Below, one piece after another: positions 9,406 to 17,542 of a DNA stretch of 64,000 nucleotides. Both the position numbers and the translations under genes were made by a program. Under the pieces are notes generated by a model. It did not search any database. It was not told where the DNA came from and was given only the letters and a program-made list of their open reading frames with translations. Source of the stretch: DASQPR01 sp963797605 (GTDB lineage Bacteria > Actinomycetota > Actinomycetes > Mycobacteriales > Micromonosporaceae). The number at the start of each line of letters is the position of its first letter. Positions within the stretch are counted from its first letter, which is position 1. The stretch is taken from NCBI GenBank assembly GCA_963797605.1, contig CAWCPX010000002.1, positions 248,001-312,000 on the forward strand. The letters run 5' to 3'.

Positions 9406-9936
9406 CTACCCCTGGACGGTTTCGACCTCCACGCGCTCGATGACGACGTCCTGGATCGGACGGTCGCCGCTGGCGGTGCGGGTGGTCGCGATAGTGTCGA
9501 CGACCTTGCGCGAGTCGTCGTCGGCGACCTCACCGAAGATCGTGTGCTTCGCGTTGAGGTGCGGCGTCGGGCCGACCGTGATGAAGAACTGCGAACCGTT
9601 CGTGTTCGGGCCGGCGTTGGCCATCGCGAGGATGTACGGCCGGTCGAACACGCAACTCGGTGCGAACTCGTCTTCGAACTTGTAGCCGGGGCCGCCGGTG
9701 CCGGTGCCGGTCGGGTCGCCGCCCTGGATCATGAAGCCGCTGATCACGCGGTGGAAGATCGTGCCGTTGTAATACGGTCCGCTTCCCTTGGCGCGAGTGC
9801 GCGGATCGGTGTACTCGCGGGTGCCTTCGGCCAACTCGACGAAGTTGCGAACCGTCTTCGGCGCCTGGTTGGGGAACAGTTCGATCCGGATCGGACCCGC
9901 GTTCGTGTACAGCGTCGCATAGGTCTTTTCGGCCAC
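9406..9936 (-). CDS. ppiA: Peptidyl-prolyl cis-trans isomerase, cyclophilin type
   Basis: Complete cytosolic cyclophilin of 176 residues, no signal peptide. Active-site segments: FHRVISGFMIQGGDPTGTG, GYKFEDEF, AMANAGPNTNGSQFFITVGP and HLNAKHTIFGEV. It catalyses proline isomerisation during protein folding. The ATG is preceded by a GGAGA site. The rhomboid gene follows 20 bp downstream and is probably co-transcribed. The next gene upstream diverges. Confidence 0.93.
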   Translation of the reverse strand: MAEKTYATLYTNAGPIRIELFPNQAPKTVRNFVELAEGTREYTDPRTRAKGSGPYYNGTIFHRVISGFMIQGGDPTGTGTGGPGYKFEDEFAPSCVFDRPYILAMANAGPNTNGSQFFITVGPTPHLNAKHTIFGEVADDDSRKVVDTIATTRTASGDRPIQDVVIERVEVETVQG

Positions 9937-10054
9937 GGTGTCTCCTTATTCGTTTGCCGACTCCACCCATCCCACCAGGGTCTGGGCGACTTGTTCTCCA
10001 GGCAATCCTGCCATCTGTCCGTTTCGCGTATGCGGGGAGCCCGGAGGAGGCACG

Positions 10055-11029
10055 ATGGCTGAGGAAGGCACCACTGAGAAGTATTTCGCGCAGCGGAGGT
10101 GGGGGCACGTGTTTGGACGGCGTACCGCGAAAACCCGGCGGGATCTGGTGCGGGCCGAGTTCGGCGAGAGCATGGATCACTTCCGGCGGGCGGCGACGCA
10201 TGCCGCTGGCGGCCTCGGTGCGACGGTCGGGCCGCGTGTTGGCGCGGCGAGGGACCGCAACTGGTCGGCTCGCGGATTCATCACGCCGGCCACCACTCGG
10301 ATGGGCGCCATGACGTCCCGTAGCTGGGACCAGACGATCGCAGCGTTGGCGCCACTGGCTGAGTCGGCTCGGCAGGGATCGGCACTCGCCGCGAAACTGG
10401 AAATGAAGAACGGCCAGTCCGGCAAGCGTAAGAACATGAAGAACGGCAAGAACGGCAATGGGGACAAGGGGCAGGGCATGTCACGCCTGGGGTTTACCGC
10501 GACGTCCGAAGAAATAGAAACAACCAGTCATACCGGCATGTACGCGTTGCTCGCGACCGGCGCGGTGCTGGGGGCGGCCGGCGCGCTGGTGGCACGTCGG
10601 CGGACCCGAGCCAAGTGGGCCGAGTATGAGCCGTCGAGTCTGTCGGCCGACGCGTCGTCCTTCAAGGACGCCGGCGCGACCAGCAAATCGTTGACCGACC
10701 CGGCATCCAGCGGTGTCGGCAAGGCCGCCAACTGGACCAAAGGACAGACGAAGTCCGCTGTGGACACGATCCGCGGGAAGATCCAGGGCAAGCCTACGAA
10801 CGCCGATAGCATGTCCGACACCGCCGAAATGATGAAGGACAAGGCGAACGACGGCGCCAGCCACATGGCCGACAAGGCCGAGGCGAAGATGAACGACGCG
10901 TCGTCGCGGGGTGGCGGCACGCAGTCGTCGAGTCCGAACGCCGGAAGCAAGGGCGGCAAGGACGCCGCCGGTCGCTCCAGCGACGAGGTCGACGACTTGA
11001 TCCGCTCGACAAAGAACGGTCGCATGTAG
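10055..11029 (+). CDS. Membrane protein with long hydrophilic tail, DUF5324-like
   Basis: 324 residues; the ATG at 10055 sits 5 nt after GGAGGAGG. The first 150 residues are basic and Ala-rich with a Lys/Asn/Gly-rich stretch (KRKNMKNGKNGNGDKG). One membrane helix at about 165-185 (MYALLATGAVLGAAGALVA) is followed by RRRTRAK. The C-terminal 130 residues are disordered, rich in Ser/Gly/Lys/Asp with repeated MKDKA/MADKAEAK-like motifs. The shape and position next to cyclophilin and rhomboid genes recall the actinobacterial DUF5324 family, but this is by resemblance only. It ends before a bidirectional terminator. Confidence 0.7.
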   Translation: MAEEGTTEKYFAQRRWGHVFGRRTAKTRRDLVRAEFGESMDHFRRAATHAAGGLGATVGPRVGAARDRNWSARGFITPATTRMGAMTSRSWDQTIAALAPLAESARQGSALAAKLEMKNGQSGKRKNMKNGKNGNGDKGQGMSRLGFTATSEEIETTSHTGMYALLATGAVLGAAGALVARRRTRAKWAEYEPSSLSADASSFKDAGATSKSLTDPASSGVGKAANWTKGQTKSAVDTIRGKIQGKPTNADSMSDTAEMMKDKANDGASHMADKAEAKMNDASSRGGGTQSSSPNAGSKGGKDAAGRSSDEVDDLIRSTKNGRM

Positions 11030-11120
11030 TGCCTGAGTAAACGCTGACCTATTCGCCTTGCGCGGGGTTCCAGCTCGGTGGTCGACCGCGGGCTTGTCGC
11101 GACCCTGGCTCAAAGACGCT

Positions 11121-11154
11121 GACCCCTGCGGCCACCGCGGGGGTCAAGCGTTTT
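11121..11154. terminator. Bidirectional terminator between convergent genes
   Basis: An 11-bp arm at 11121-11131 (GACCCCTGCGG) pairs with 11135-11145 through one wobble pair, with a 3-nt loop and TTTT shortly after. It serves the plus-strand membrane gene and the minus-strand corA. Confidence 0.7.
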
Positions 11155-11169
11155 CGGGCCAGCGGCGGG

Positions 11170-12282
11170 TTAGAGCCAACCCGATTTGCGGAACTGTCTG
11201 TATAGGACCACCGATGCCACGAACGCGACGCCGATGACCAGCGGGTAGCCGTACACCCAATGAAGCTCTGGCATGTACTTGAAGTTCATGCCGTAGATGC
11301 CCGCGAGTGCCGTCCAGACCGCCGCGATACCGGCCCAGGCCGCGATCTTGCGCATGTCGTCGTTCTGATCGACCGACACTTGCGCCAAGCGTGCCTGCAG
11401 GATCGAGTTCAGCAGGTCGTCGAACCCGACGACCTGCTCCACCGTGCGCGCGAGGTGGTCGTTGACGTCGCGGAAGTAGCGGCGCAACTCGGGCGGCACG
11501 TCCGGAATGTGGCCCCCGGTGATGTCCATCAACGGGCGCTGCAACGGGAGCACCGCCCGCTTGAATTCGACCAGTTCTCGTTTGAGCTGGTAGATGCGCT
11601 GGATCGGGCCCTGCCGGTCGCGCGAGAAGACCATGTCCTCGAGCGCGTCGATGTCTTTTTCGATCTCGCTCGCGCAGCCCAGGTAGGAGTCGACGACCCG
11701 GTCGTAGATGCCGTGCGCGACCGCCCAGGGACCCTGGCTGAGCAGCTCGGGCTTCGCTTCCAGGTCGGCTCGGAGCGACCGGAGCTCCGTCGGCGCGCCG
11801 TGGCGCACGGTGATCACGAAGTCGCCGCCGAGGAACATCATCACGTCACCGGTCTCGACGACCTCGGAGGTCTCGGTCAGCTCGGAGTGCTCGACGTAGT
11901 GCACGGTGCGGATCGCCGCGAACGTCATGGCGCCGTAGCGCTCGATCTTCGGCCGCTGGATGCTCTGCGTCGTCGCGTCCTCCACCGGCAGCTCGTGCAG
12001 GTCGAAGACGGCCGCGATGTCGATCAGTTCGTCGGGGGTCGGATCGTGCAGACCCAACCACAAGAACGCGTGGGGGGTACGCCGCACTGTCGCGAGCGCG
12101 TCTCCGAAATCCCACGTCCGGGCCGACCGCTGCCCTCGCACGTAGACCGCGCAGTCGACCACCGCGTTGCGATCCCGGCTGCGTTCGCTGCGAGGTCGGG
12201 TGGACGTGGGTGCCGTGCCGAGCATGCGACTCATGGTCCGTAAGGCCCGGCTCAGGCTCCGGTGGTCGTTCTGGTTCGACAT
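11170..12282 (-). CDS. corA: Magnesium/cobalt transport protein CorA
   Basis: 370 residues. A large cytosolic N-terminal domain, a long helix region (SEIEKDIDALEDMVF ... VVGFDDLLNSILQARLAQVSVDQNDDMRK), then two C-terminal membrane helices with the selectivity motif in IYGMNFKYMPEL. The CorA/MIT family forms pentameric divalent-cation channels. I start at the ATG at 12282 (MSNQNDHRSLSR), which has GAGGGGGA about 5 nt upstream; the frame open to 12510 would add 76 Pro/Arg-rich residues across two hairpins and is rejected. Monocistronic by context. Confidence 0.92.
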   Translation of the reverse strand: MSNQNDHRSLSRALRTMSRMLGTAPTSTRPRSERSRDRNAVVDCAVYVRGQRSARTWDFGDALATVRRTPHAFLWLGLHDPTPDELIDIAAVFDLHELPVEDATTQSIQRPKIERYGAMTFAAIRTVHYVEHSELTETSEVVETGDVMMFLGGDFVITVRHGAPTELRSLRADLEAKPELLSQGPWAVAHGIYDRVVDSYLGCASEIEKDIDALEDMVFSRDRQGPIQRIYQLKRELVEFKRAVLPLQRPLMDITGGHIPDVPPELRRYFRDVNDHLARTVEQVVGFDDLLNSILQARLAQVSVDQNDDMRKIAAWAGIAAVWTALAGIYGMNFKYMPELHWVYGYPLVIGVAFVASVVLYRQFRKSGWL

Positions 12283-12363
12283 CTTGTCCCCCCTCGCGTC
12301 GGGTCGAAGGTTACGCCACGCGCGCACGGTGCGACGTGCGGAGCGAGTGGGCCGTGAGGGGGT

Positions 12364-12418
12364 GGCATCGGGTGGACCGGACGCGGGGGGTGGGGTGACA
12401 TCCGGCCCACCCGATGCC
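12364..12418 (-). promoter_or_regulatory. 18-bp inverted repeat upstream of corA
   Basis: Arms 12364-12381 and 12401-12418 match over 18 bp with one mismatch around a 19-nt G-rich loop. It sits 82 bp upstream of the corA start and downstream of another hairpin. It could be a corA leader or operator, or a second terminator for the aminotransferase. CorA leaders often contain metal-sensing RNAs, but this element is not recognisable as one. Confidence 0.45.
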
Positions 12419-12464
12419 GATGGGGCGGGGAATAGGTCTCGGTCGCCGACCGGCAAACGCCGAA

Positions 12465-12498
12465 CGCCGCCGGAAGGATTTTGATCCTTTCGGCGGCG
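12465..12498 (-). terminator. Terminator after the aminotransferase gene
   Basis: A 15-bp stem (12465-12479 with 12484-12498, one mismatch) around the tetraloop TTTG. It lies 64 bp beyond the aminotransferase stop, with no clear U-tract. Confidence 0.65.
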
Positions 12499-12561
12499 CC
12501 GGGAAACCATCCGCTGATTACGTTTCGGTCACGGTCCGACCGCATCTTCGGCCACGAACTG

Positions 12562-13656
12562 TCAGCCGCGAACCTCGTCGATCGCGGCTGCGAGCCGGCG
12601 GACACCCTCGTCGATCTGATCGACGGTGACCGCCGAGTAGGCGAGACGCAGCGAGTGCCGGCCGCCTTCGAGCAGGAAGTCGCTGCCCTTGACGACGGCG
12701 ACTCCGCGCTCGGCCGCGGCCGGCAGCACCTTGTCGACGTCGACGTCATCGGGCAGGTCGATCCAGAGGAAGTAACCGCCGTCGGGCTCGGTGAACTGCA
12801 CGCCGGGGATGTGCTTGCGCAACGACTCGGCCAGCACCGTGGCTCGCTCGCCGAGCGCGTCGCATACGGTCGCGATCGAGCGCTCAAGGTCGCCGGCGAC
12901 GCAGAACTGGTGGACGATCGCCTCTGACACCATGACCGGCGAGATGTACTGGTTCGTCGCGCGCTTGACGATCTCGGCGATGAACGGCTTCGGCCCGACC
13001 AGGTAACCGACCCGGACGCCCGGGCACACCGTCTTCGTGAACGAGCTGGCGTGCACGACGACGTCGTTGGTGTCTTGCGAGAGCATGTTGGCCAGGCGCT
13101 CGCCCCGGAACCGGATGTCGGCGTAGGGATCGTCTTCGAAGATCGTGAAGCCGAACTCGGACGCGAGCGCGAGCAATGCCGTGCGGCGCTGCGCCGACAG
13201 GGTCACGCCGGCCGGGTTCTGGAAGTTCGGGATGATGTGCGCCAACGTCGGGCGCAGGCCACCCTCAAGCAGTCGTCGCAGCTCATCGGTGTCGATGCCG
13301 TCGGCGTCGATGCTCACCTGGTGCACCTCGGCGCCACGGTTGCGCAGGTTGAGGAGCGTGCGGTCGTAGGTCGGCTTCTCCACGATGACGGCGTCGCCGG
13401 GCTTCACGAAGAAGTCGAAGACGAACGCGTCGGCCTCGAGCGAACCGTTCGTGACGATCACGTTCTCCGGCTCGACGCTGTGCTTCTCGGCGATCCATTT
13501 GCGGAGCGGCACGTAACCGATGGACGTGCCATAGGCGGTGACGCCGACCGGATCGACATCGAAGGCGCGCGCGGCGGCGGCCTTGAGACCGGCGACGTCG
13601 ATGATGTCGATGGACGGAGCGCCTCGGGCGAAGGAGATCAGCTGCTCGGGGGTCAT
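12562..13656 (-). CDS. PLP-dependent aminotransferase class I/II (MocR/2-aminoadipate type)
   Basis: 364 residues, fold type I. Seen: substrate loop AYGTSIGYVPLRKWI, NGSLEADAF near the phosphate site, Asn147 in IIPNFQNPAGVTLS, Asp175/176 and Tyr178 in FEDDPYADIRF, Schiff-base Lys208 in SSFTKTVCPGVRVGYLVGP, and the C-terminal Arg region RHSLRLAYS. These resemble LysN/2-aminoadipate transaminases and the catalytic half of MocR regulators, but there is no N-terminal HTH, so it is an enzyme. Substrate unknown. The ATG at 13656 (MTPEQLISFARG) fits the family start. Single-gene unit with its own terminator. Confidence 0.88.
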   Translation of the reverse strand: MTPEQLISFARGAPSIDIIDVAGLKAAAARAFDVDPVGVTAYGTSIGYVPLRKWIAEKHSVEPENVIVTNGSLEADAFVFDFFVKPGDAVIVEKPTYDRTLLNLRNRGAEVHQVSIDADGIDTDELRRLLEGGLRPTLAHIIPNFQNPAGVTLSAQRRTALLALASEFGFTIFEDDPYADIRFRGERLANMLSQDTNDVVVHASSFTKTVCPGVRVGYLVGPKPFIAEIVKRATNQYISPVMVSEAIVHQFCVAGDLERSIATVCDALGERATVLAESLRKHIPGVQFTEPDGGYFLWIDLPDDVDVDKVLPAAAERGVAVVKGSDFLLEGGRHSLRLAYSAVTVDQIDEGVRRLAAAIDEVRG

Positions 13657-13726
13657 ATCTCTAGGGTACGGACCCGGAAATCGACCGGGCCTGCAGCCAC
13701 GCCGGGTGTCCACCATCCGAGCATCG

Positions 13727-14122
13727 TCAATGAGCCTTCGCGGCCTGCCGATCAGCGCTCCACGCACGGATGATGTCGCGAACCGAGATCACGCCGAGGA
13801 CGTCGTCCTGCTCCATGACCACGAGGTGACGGAACCCGCCGCGGATCATGGCCGCGGCCGCCTCCTCCAAGGTCCACTGCGGGCCGGCGAAGACCACGTC
13901 CCACGTGAGGTGGTTGGTGGCGCGCTCGACGTCGGGATCGAGACCACGGCCGATCGCGTTGAGGACGTCGCGCTCGGTCAGGATGCCGGTGCCGGCCGAT
14001 TCCGGGTCGATCACGATGGCCGAACCGACGCTGCGGCTGGTCATGAGCCGCGCGACCTGGCGAATCGTGTGTTCCGGCCCGACCGTTAGAACAGATGTGC
14101 TCATCGCGTCACGGACATGCAT
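13727..14122 (-). CDS. CBS domain-containing protein
   Basis: 131 residues made of two CBS motifs: VRDAMSTSVLTVGPEHTIRQVARLM ... IVIDPESAGTGILTERDVLNAI, then WTLEEAAAAMIRGGFRHLVVMEQDDVLGVISVRDIIRAW. Stand-alone CBS-pair proteins bind adenine nucleotides and act as energy sensors or regulators; the partner is unknown. The 231 bp upstream, before the divergent CDP-alcohol transferase gene, holds only short imperfect inverted repeats and no recognisable operator. Confidence 0.9.
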   Translation of the reverse strand: MHVRDAMSTSVLTVGPEHTIRQVARLMTSRSVGSAIVIDPESAGTGILTERDVLNAIGRGLDPDVERATNHLTWDVVFAGPQWTLEEAAAAMIRGGFRHLVVMEQDDVLGVISVRDIIRAWSADRQAAKAH

Positions 14123-14353
14123 CGTTGCATCACCCCTCGTTCGGACGGTACGGACATCCTCGTCGCTGCGGGCGCAACACTCAATAGTTGAGCGTCACCA
14201 TGATGGGTATTTGTCGCATTGGCGACGTCGCACAGCTGATACATGGAAACGGATTGCTCGTTCACCGAATCGGTTAACTAGGAGTGTCGCGTTATCCTGC
14301 GTGCTACATAACAGCCGTGTTTCTCTGCTATGCAGCCGCGTCCAAGGAGCATC

Positions 14354-15088
14354 GTGACCATTGCGCCACCGGCCAGCCCGGTCAGTCCCACCGCGGCTGA
14401 TTTCCTCGCGACCAACCGTGGCGGCGGCATCCTGTCGGAGGCCATTGACCAGCCGGTGGGGGCCCGGATCGCCCTCGGCGGTTACCGCCTCGGCCTGGCT
14501 CCGACCGTGCTCACGCTGGTCAACCTGGTCTTGGGTGTCGCCACGTCGGTCGCGGTGATCGCGCTCGCGCCAGCCATGCGCGACGGTCGGGTTTCCGCGG
14601 TGGCCGTGGGCATCGGTGCGCTCGTGCTATGGCACATCGCGTACGAGTTCGACTGCGCCGACGGTCAGCTGGCCCGGGTCACCCGCCGTACGAGCGCGGC
14701 CGGCGGTCGCCTCGACATCCTCTGCGACGTCGCCGTGCAGATCGCGCTCGTGACGGCGGTCAGCGCGGTCGCCGTTCGCTACCACCCGGGCACGCCCACG
14801 TGGTTCGTCGCCGCGTTCGCCGGATGCTGGATGATCAACCTCGTGACATCGGTGCTCGCGACCGGCGACAAGGCGCAGAGCCTGGTCGTGTCACAGTCGA
14901 TCATGGTGCGGACGGTGAAGCTGTCACGCGACTACAGCGTCATGATCACGCTGTTGGCGCTGGCGATCGCGCTGGTGCCCGATTGGCTGGTATGGGTGAT
15001 GGCCGCGTTCACGGCCGTCAACGCGCTGTTCCTGCTGGCGAGCGTCGGTGCCGCCGCCCGCACGAGCATGCGGCCGCCCGTCGATTGA
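14354..15088 (+). CDS. CDP-alcohol phosphatidyltransferase family protein
   Basis: 244 residues and about six membrane helices. The signature D-G-x2-A-R-x8-G-x3-D-x3-D is complete in the stretch from DGQLARVTRR to DILCD (about 103-125), so the metal-binding catalytic site is intact. The enzyme moves a phosphatidyl or phospho-polyol group from a CDP-alcohol to an acceptor alcohol. The exact acceptor (inositol, glycerol phosphate, other) is not evident. The GTG at 14354 with AAGGAG 5 nt upstream is preferred over the ATG at 14330. It converges on a glycosyltransferase gene; both may serve envelope lipid or polymer synthesis. Confidence 0.87.
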   Translation: MTIAPPASPVSPTAADFLATNRGGGILSEAIDQPVGARIALGGYRLGLAPTVLTLVNLVLGVATSVAVIALAPAMRDGRVSAVAVGIGALVLWHIAYEFDCADGQLARVTRRTSAAGGRLDILCDVAVQIALVTAVSAVAVRYHPGTPTWFVAAFAGCWMINLVTSVLATGDKAQSLVVSQSIMVRTVKLSRDYSVMITLLALAIALVPDWLVWVMAAFTAVNALFLLASVGAAARTSMRPPVD

Positions 15089-15163
15089 TGTGACCGTGGC
15101 TGGACGGACGGGCACCGATCGGATCGTGCCGAGCCGTGGTTGCCCAGGCCGCCACCGATCGGC

Positions 15164-16345
15164 TCAACCCCGTACGCCGCCGGCGATGGTCTTCTCGTAG
15201 ATCGCGATCAGCTCGCCGAGCACGATGTCGGGCGTGAAGGTCGTCAGGTAGCGGTTTCGGGCGGCGGGCGCGAGTGCTGCCGCGCCGGTTCGAGCACTCG
15301 GAAGCGCCTCGGACAGGGCTCCGACCTCCGCCGGGACCACCCACCCGGCCGGCTCGGGCGTGCCGATCCCGATCAGGTAGGGCGTGCCGCCGAGCGCGGT
15401 GCCGAGGACCGGCCGGCCCGCTGCCAGGGCTTCGATGATCACCGTGGTCAGCGGTTCGTACCAGGTGGACGGCGAGATCACGACGGCGGTTTCACGCATG
15501 GCCTCGCGTACCACTGACTGATCTTGAGGTCCGTCGAACGTGATGTCCTTCCGCGAAGCAGCCGCCGCCTCCGCCACATCACGCAACGGCCCGTCACCGA
15601 TGATCCGCAGCGGGCCCAGCGAGCCGTCGGGGTGCCGCTGCCAGGCGTCAAGCAGCAGGCCGACACCCTTCTCCTGGCTGAGCCGGCCGACGAAGAGGAA
15701 GCCCTCACCGATCGGAGCGGCCGGGCCGGGGTCGGTGATCGCGTTGGGCTTGATCGAGACGCGGTCGTCTTCGATGCCGTAATCGCGCAGGTAGTCGGCG
15801 ATGCCCGAGGTCAGCGCGACGAACCGGTCGACCGAGTGCCACGTGCCCCGGTGCACGGTCAGCGTGGTCGCCATGATCACCGATTGGGCCGAGGACCCGC
15901 GGTAACACTTGTGCTCGATCGCCGGAGTCGGGAACCGCTTGCCGACGCAGTCGCGACAGATCTGGCCATCGCGGAAAAACGTCGCGGCCGCGCACACATG
16001 GCGATAGTTGTGGATCGTCTGCACGACCGGGACACCGTGCGCGTGCGCGGTCCGGACGACCCACGGCGACAGCAACGGGTACGGATTGTGCAGATGCATC
16101 AGGTCCGGTCGCTCGGCACGCAGCACGGCGGCGAGTTCGCGTTGGGCCGACGGCGCCCAGATCGGCGAGATCGGCAGGAGTGCCTTCCGGGCCGCCGGCA
16201 ACGCGCCGATGTCGTCAGAGTTGCGGATAAATGGCACAACCTCGACGCCGGCAGCGCGCAACTGGGCGATTTCGGCGTCGACCATGATGTTTTCGCCCGA
16301 CGGCTGTGCCGAAGAGTACCGATTATGGGCAATGACGACCTTCAT
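15164..16345 (-). CDS. Glycosyltransferase family 4 protein
   Basis: 393 residues, GT-B fold. N-terminal acceptor half (MKVVIAHNRYSSAQPSGENIMV, DLMHLHNPYPLLSP) and donor half with FLFVGRLSQEKGVGLLLDAW, RIIGDGPLRDVAEAA and the E-x7-E region STWYEPLTTVIIEALAAGRPV. It is a retaining transferase using a nucleotide-sugar donor. A Cys cluster (FRDGQICRDCVGKRFPTPAIEHKCYRG, read in two parts) matches a subgroup seen in polysaccharide loci. The ATG at 16345 matches the conserved start; the frame remains open 210 bp further upstream but overlaps the divergent Fpg gene. Probably envelope or exopolysaccharide synthesis. Confidence 0.88.
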   Translation of the reverse strand: MKVVIAHNRYSSAQPSGENIMVDAEIAQLRAAGVEVVPFIRNSDDIGALPAARKALLPISPIWAPSAQRELAAVLRAERPDLMHLHNPYPLLSPWVVRTAHAHGVPVVQTIHNYRHVCAAATFFRDGQICRDCVGKRFPTPAIEHKCYRGSSAQSVIMATTLTVHRGTWHSVDRFVALTSGIADYLRDYGIEDDRVSIKPNAITDPGPAAPIGEGFLFVGRLSQEKGVGLLLDAWQRHPDGSLGPLRIIGDGPLRDVAEAAAASRKDITFDGPQDQSVVREAMRETAVVISPSTWYEPLTTVIIEALAAGRPVLGTALGGTPYLIGIGTPEPAGWVVPAEVGALSEALPSARTGAAALAPAARNRYLTTFTPDIVLGELIAIYEKTIAGGVRG

Positions 16346-16390
16346 AACGCGGCCGATCCTACGGCACACTTGAATCCATGGAGAGTGTCC

Positions 16391-17248
16391 ATGCCTGAGC
16401 TGGCCGAAGTGGAGGCGCTCGCCGCGTACCTGAGGGAGCGGGCGACCGGCCACCTGATCGAGCGCGTCGATCTGTCCGCGATCAGCGCGCTCAAGACGTT
16501 CGATCCCCCGATCACCGCGCTGTCCGGATTGCCGATCACCGGCGCCACCCGGCACGGGAAATTCCTCGACGTGCTAGTCGGCGAGGACCTGCACCTCATC
16601 GTGCATCTCGCCCGCGCCGGCTGGTTGCAATACCGCGACGCGCTCAACCCGACCCCGCTGCGGCCCGGCAAGGGCCCGATCGCGCTGCGAGTGCGGCTCG
16701 ACGACGGATCCGGCTTCGACCTGACCGAGGCGGGCACGCAGAAGAAACTCGCCGCGTACGTCGTCCGCAAACCCGAAGACGTGCCCGGCGTCGCCAGACT
16801 CGGCCCAGACGCGCTCGCCGTGACCCGGGCGGAATTCGAGACGGCGATGAAAGGCCGTCGCGGCCAGGTGAAGGGCGTCATCAAAGACCAGGAGGTGCTC
16901 GCCGGCGTGGGTAACGCCTATTCCGACGAGATCCTGCACGCGGCGCATCTGTCACCGTTCGCCATCACCGACCGCCTCTCCGAGGAGCAGTTCGACCGGC
17001 TGTACGCGGCCATGCGCGAAGTGCTCACCGGAGCCGTCGATCGGTCGGTCGGGCAGAAGGCGGCGACGCTCAAGAGTGAGAAGCGTTCCGGCCTGAAAGT
17101 GCACGCGCGCACCGGGCTTCCGTGTCCTGTGTGCGGAGACACTATTCGCGAGGTTTCCTACGCGGATTCCAACTTCCAATACTGCGCGACATGCCAGACC
17201 GGCGGGAAACCCCTGGCCGATCGCCGTCTGTCCCGGTTAATCCGGTAA
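16391..17248 (+). CDS. Fpg/Nei family DNA glycosylase
   Basis: 285 residues. After Met removal the protein begins with catalytic Pro2-Glu3 (PELAEVEALAAYL). It has the helix-two-turn-helix segment DQEVLAGVGNAYSDEIL and a C-terminal zinc finger CPVCGDTIREVSYADSNFQYC followed by a Cys two residues on. Base-excision repair glycosylase/AP lyase for oxidised bases; the loss of the canonical KxLLLDQ lysine pattern (here KGVIKDQEVLAG) makes it more divergent than standard Fpg or Nei. The ATG at 16391 is fixed by the need for N-terminal Pro. It is divergent from the glycosyltransferase with 45 bp between starts. Confidence 0.9.
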   Translation: MPELAEVEALAAYLRERATGHLIERVDLSAISALKTFDPPITALSGLPITGATRHGKFLDVLVGEDLHLIVHLARAGWLQYRDALNPTPLRPGKGPIALRVRLDDGSGFDLTEAGTQKKLAAYVVRKPEDVPGVARLGPDALAVTRAEFETAMKGRRGQVKGVIKDQEVLAGVGNAYSDEILHAAHLSPFAITDRLSEEQFDRLYAAMREVLTGAVDRSVGQKAATLKSEKRSGLKVHARTGLPCPVCGDTIREVSYADSNFQYCATCQTGGKPLADRRLSRLIR

Positions 17249-17542
17249 CCGACAGATGAAGATTCGAACACGGACGGCGATTGGTGATTTCAATGGCGAT
17301 CCGTCGGGTAGCTACCGTCTCGACACGCCGCGATCTGGGCACTACTGTCGGGCGGTCGACATCGTTCGCACCTGATCACATGGCACACTAAAGGCACCGT
17401 GAAAGATTGGGCGCCCAGAGTGGGTAGGTCGGTGCTTCCCGATGTGGATGTGCACGGACCAACATTCGAAGGACTGACTGGTGGCGCAGCCACCGGTCGG
17501 ACGGGCTCCGTTCCCGTCGGCTCGGCACGGGAGGACACACCA

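Noticed and set aside
11260..12243. 327-residue plus-strand frame opposite corA
   Set aside because: Shadow of corA, which has the YGMNF motif and correct topology on the minus strand.
15524..17248. 574-residue plus-strand frame across the glycosyltransferase and Fpg genes
   Set aside because: Only its last 286 codons are real (Fpg/Nei). The first part is antisense to a well-supported GT4 gene, and the Arg/Asp/Gln-rich product is typical of high-GC shadows.
17250..17400. Possible tRNA near the ATTCGAA at about 17262
   Set aside because: No acceptor stem, anticodon arm or CCA context around it; no T-loop consensus pairing found here or elsewhere.
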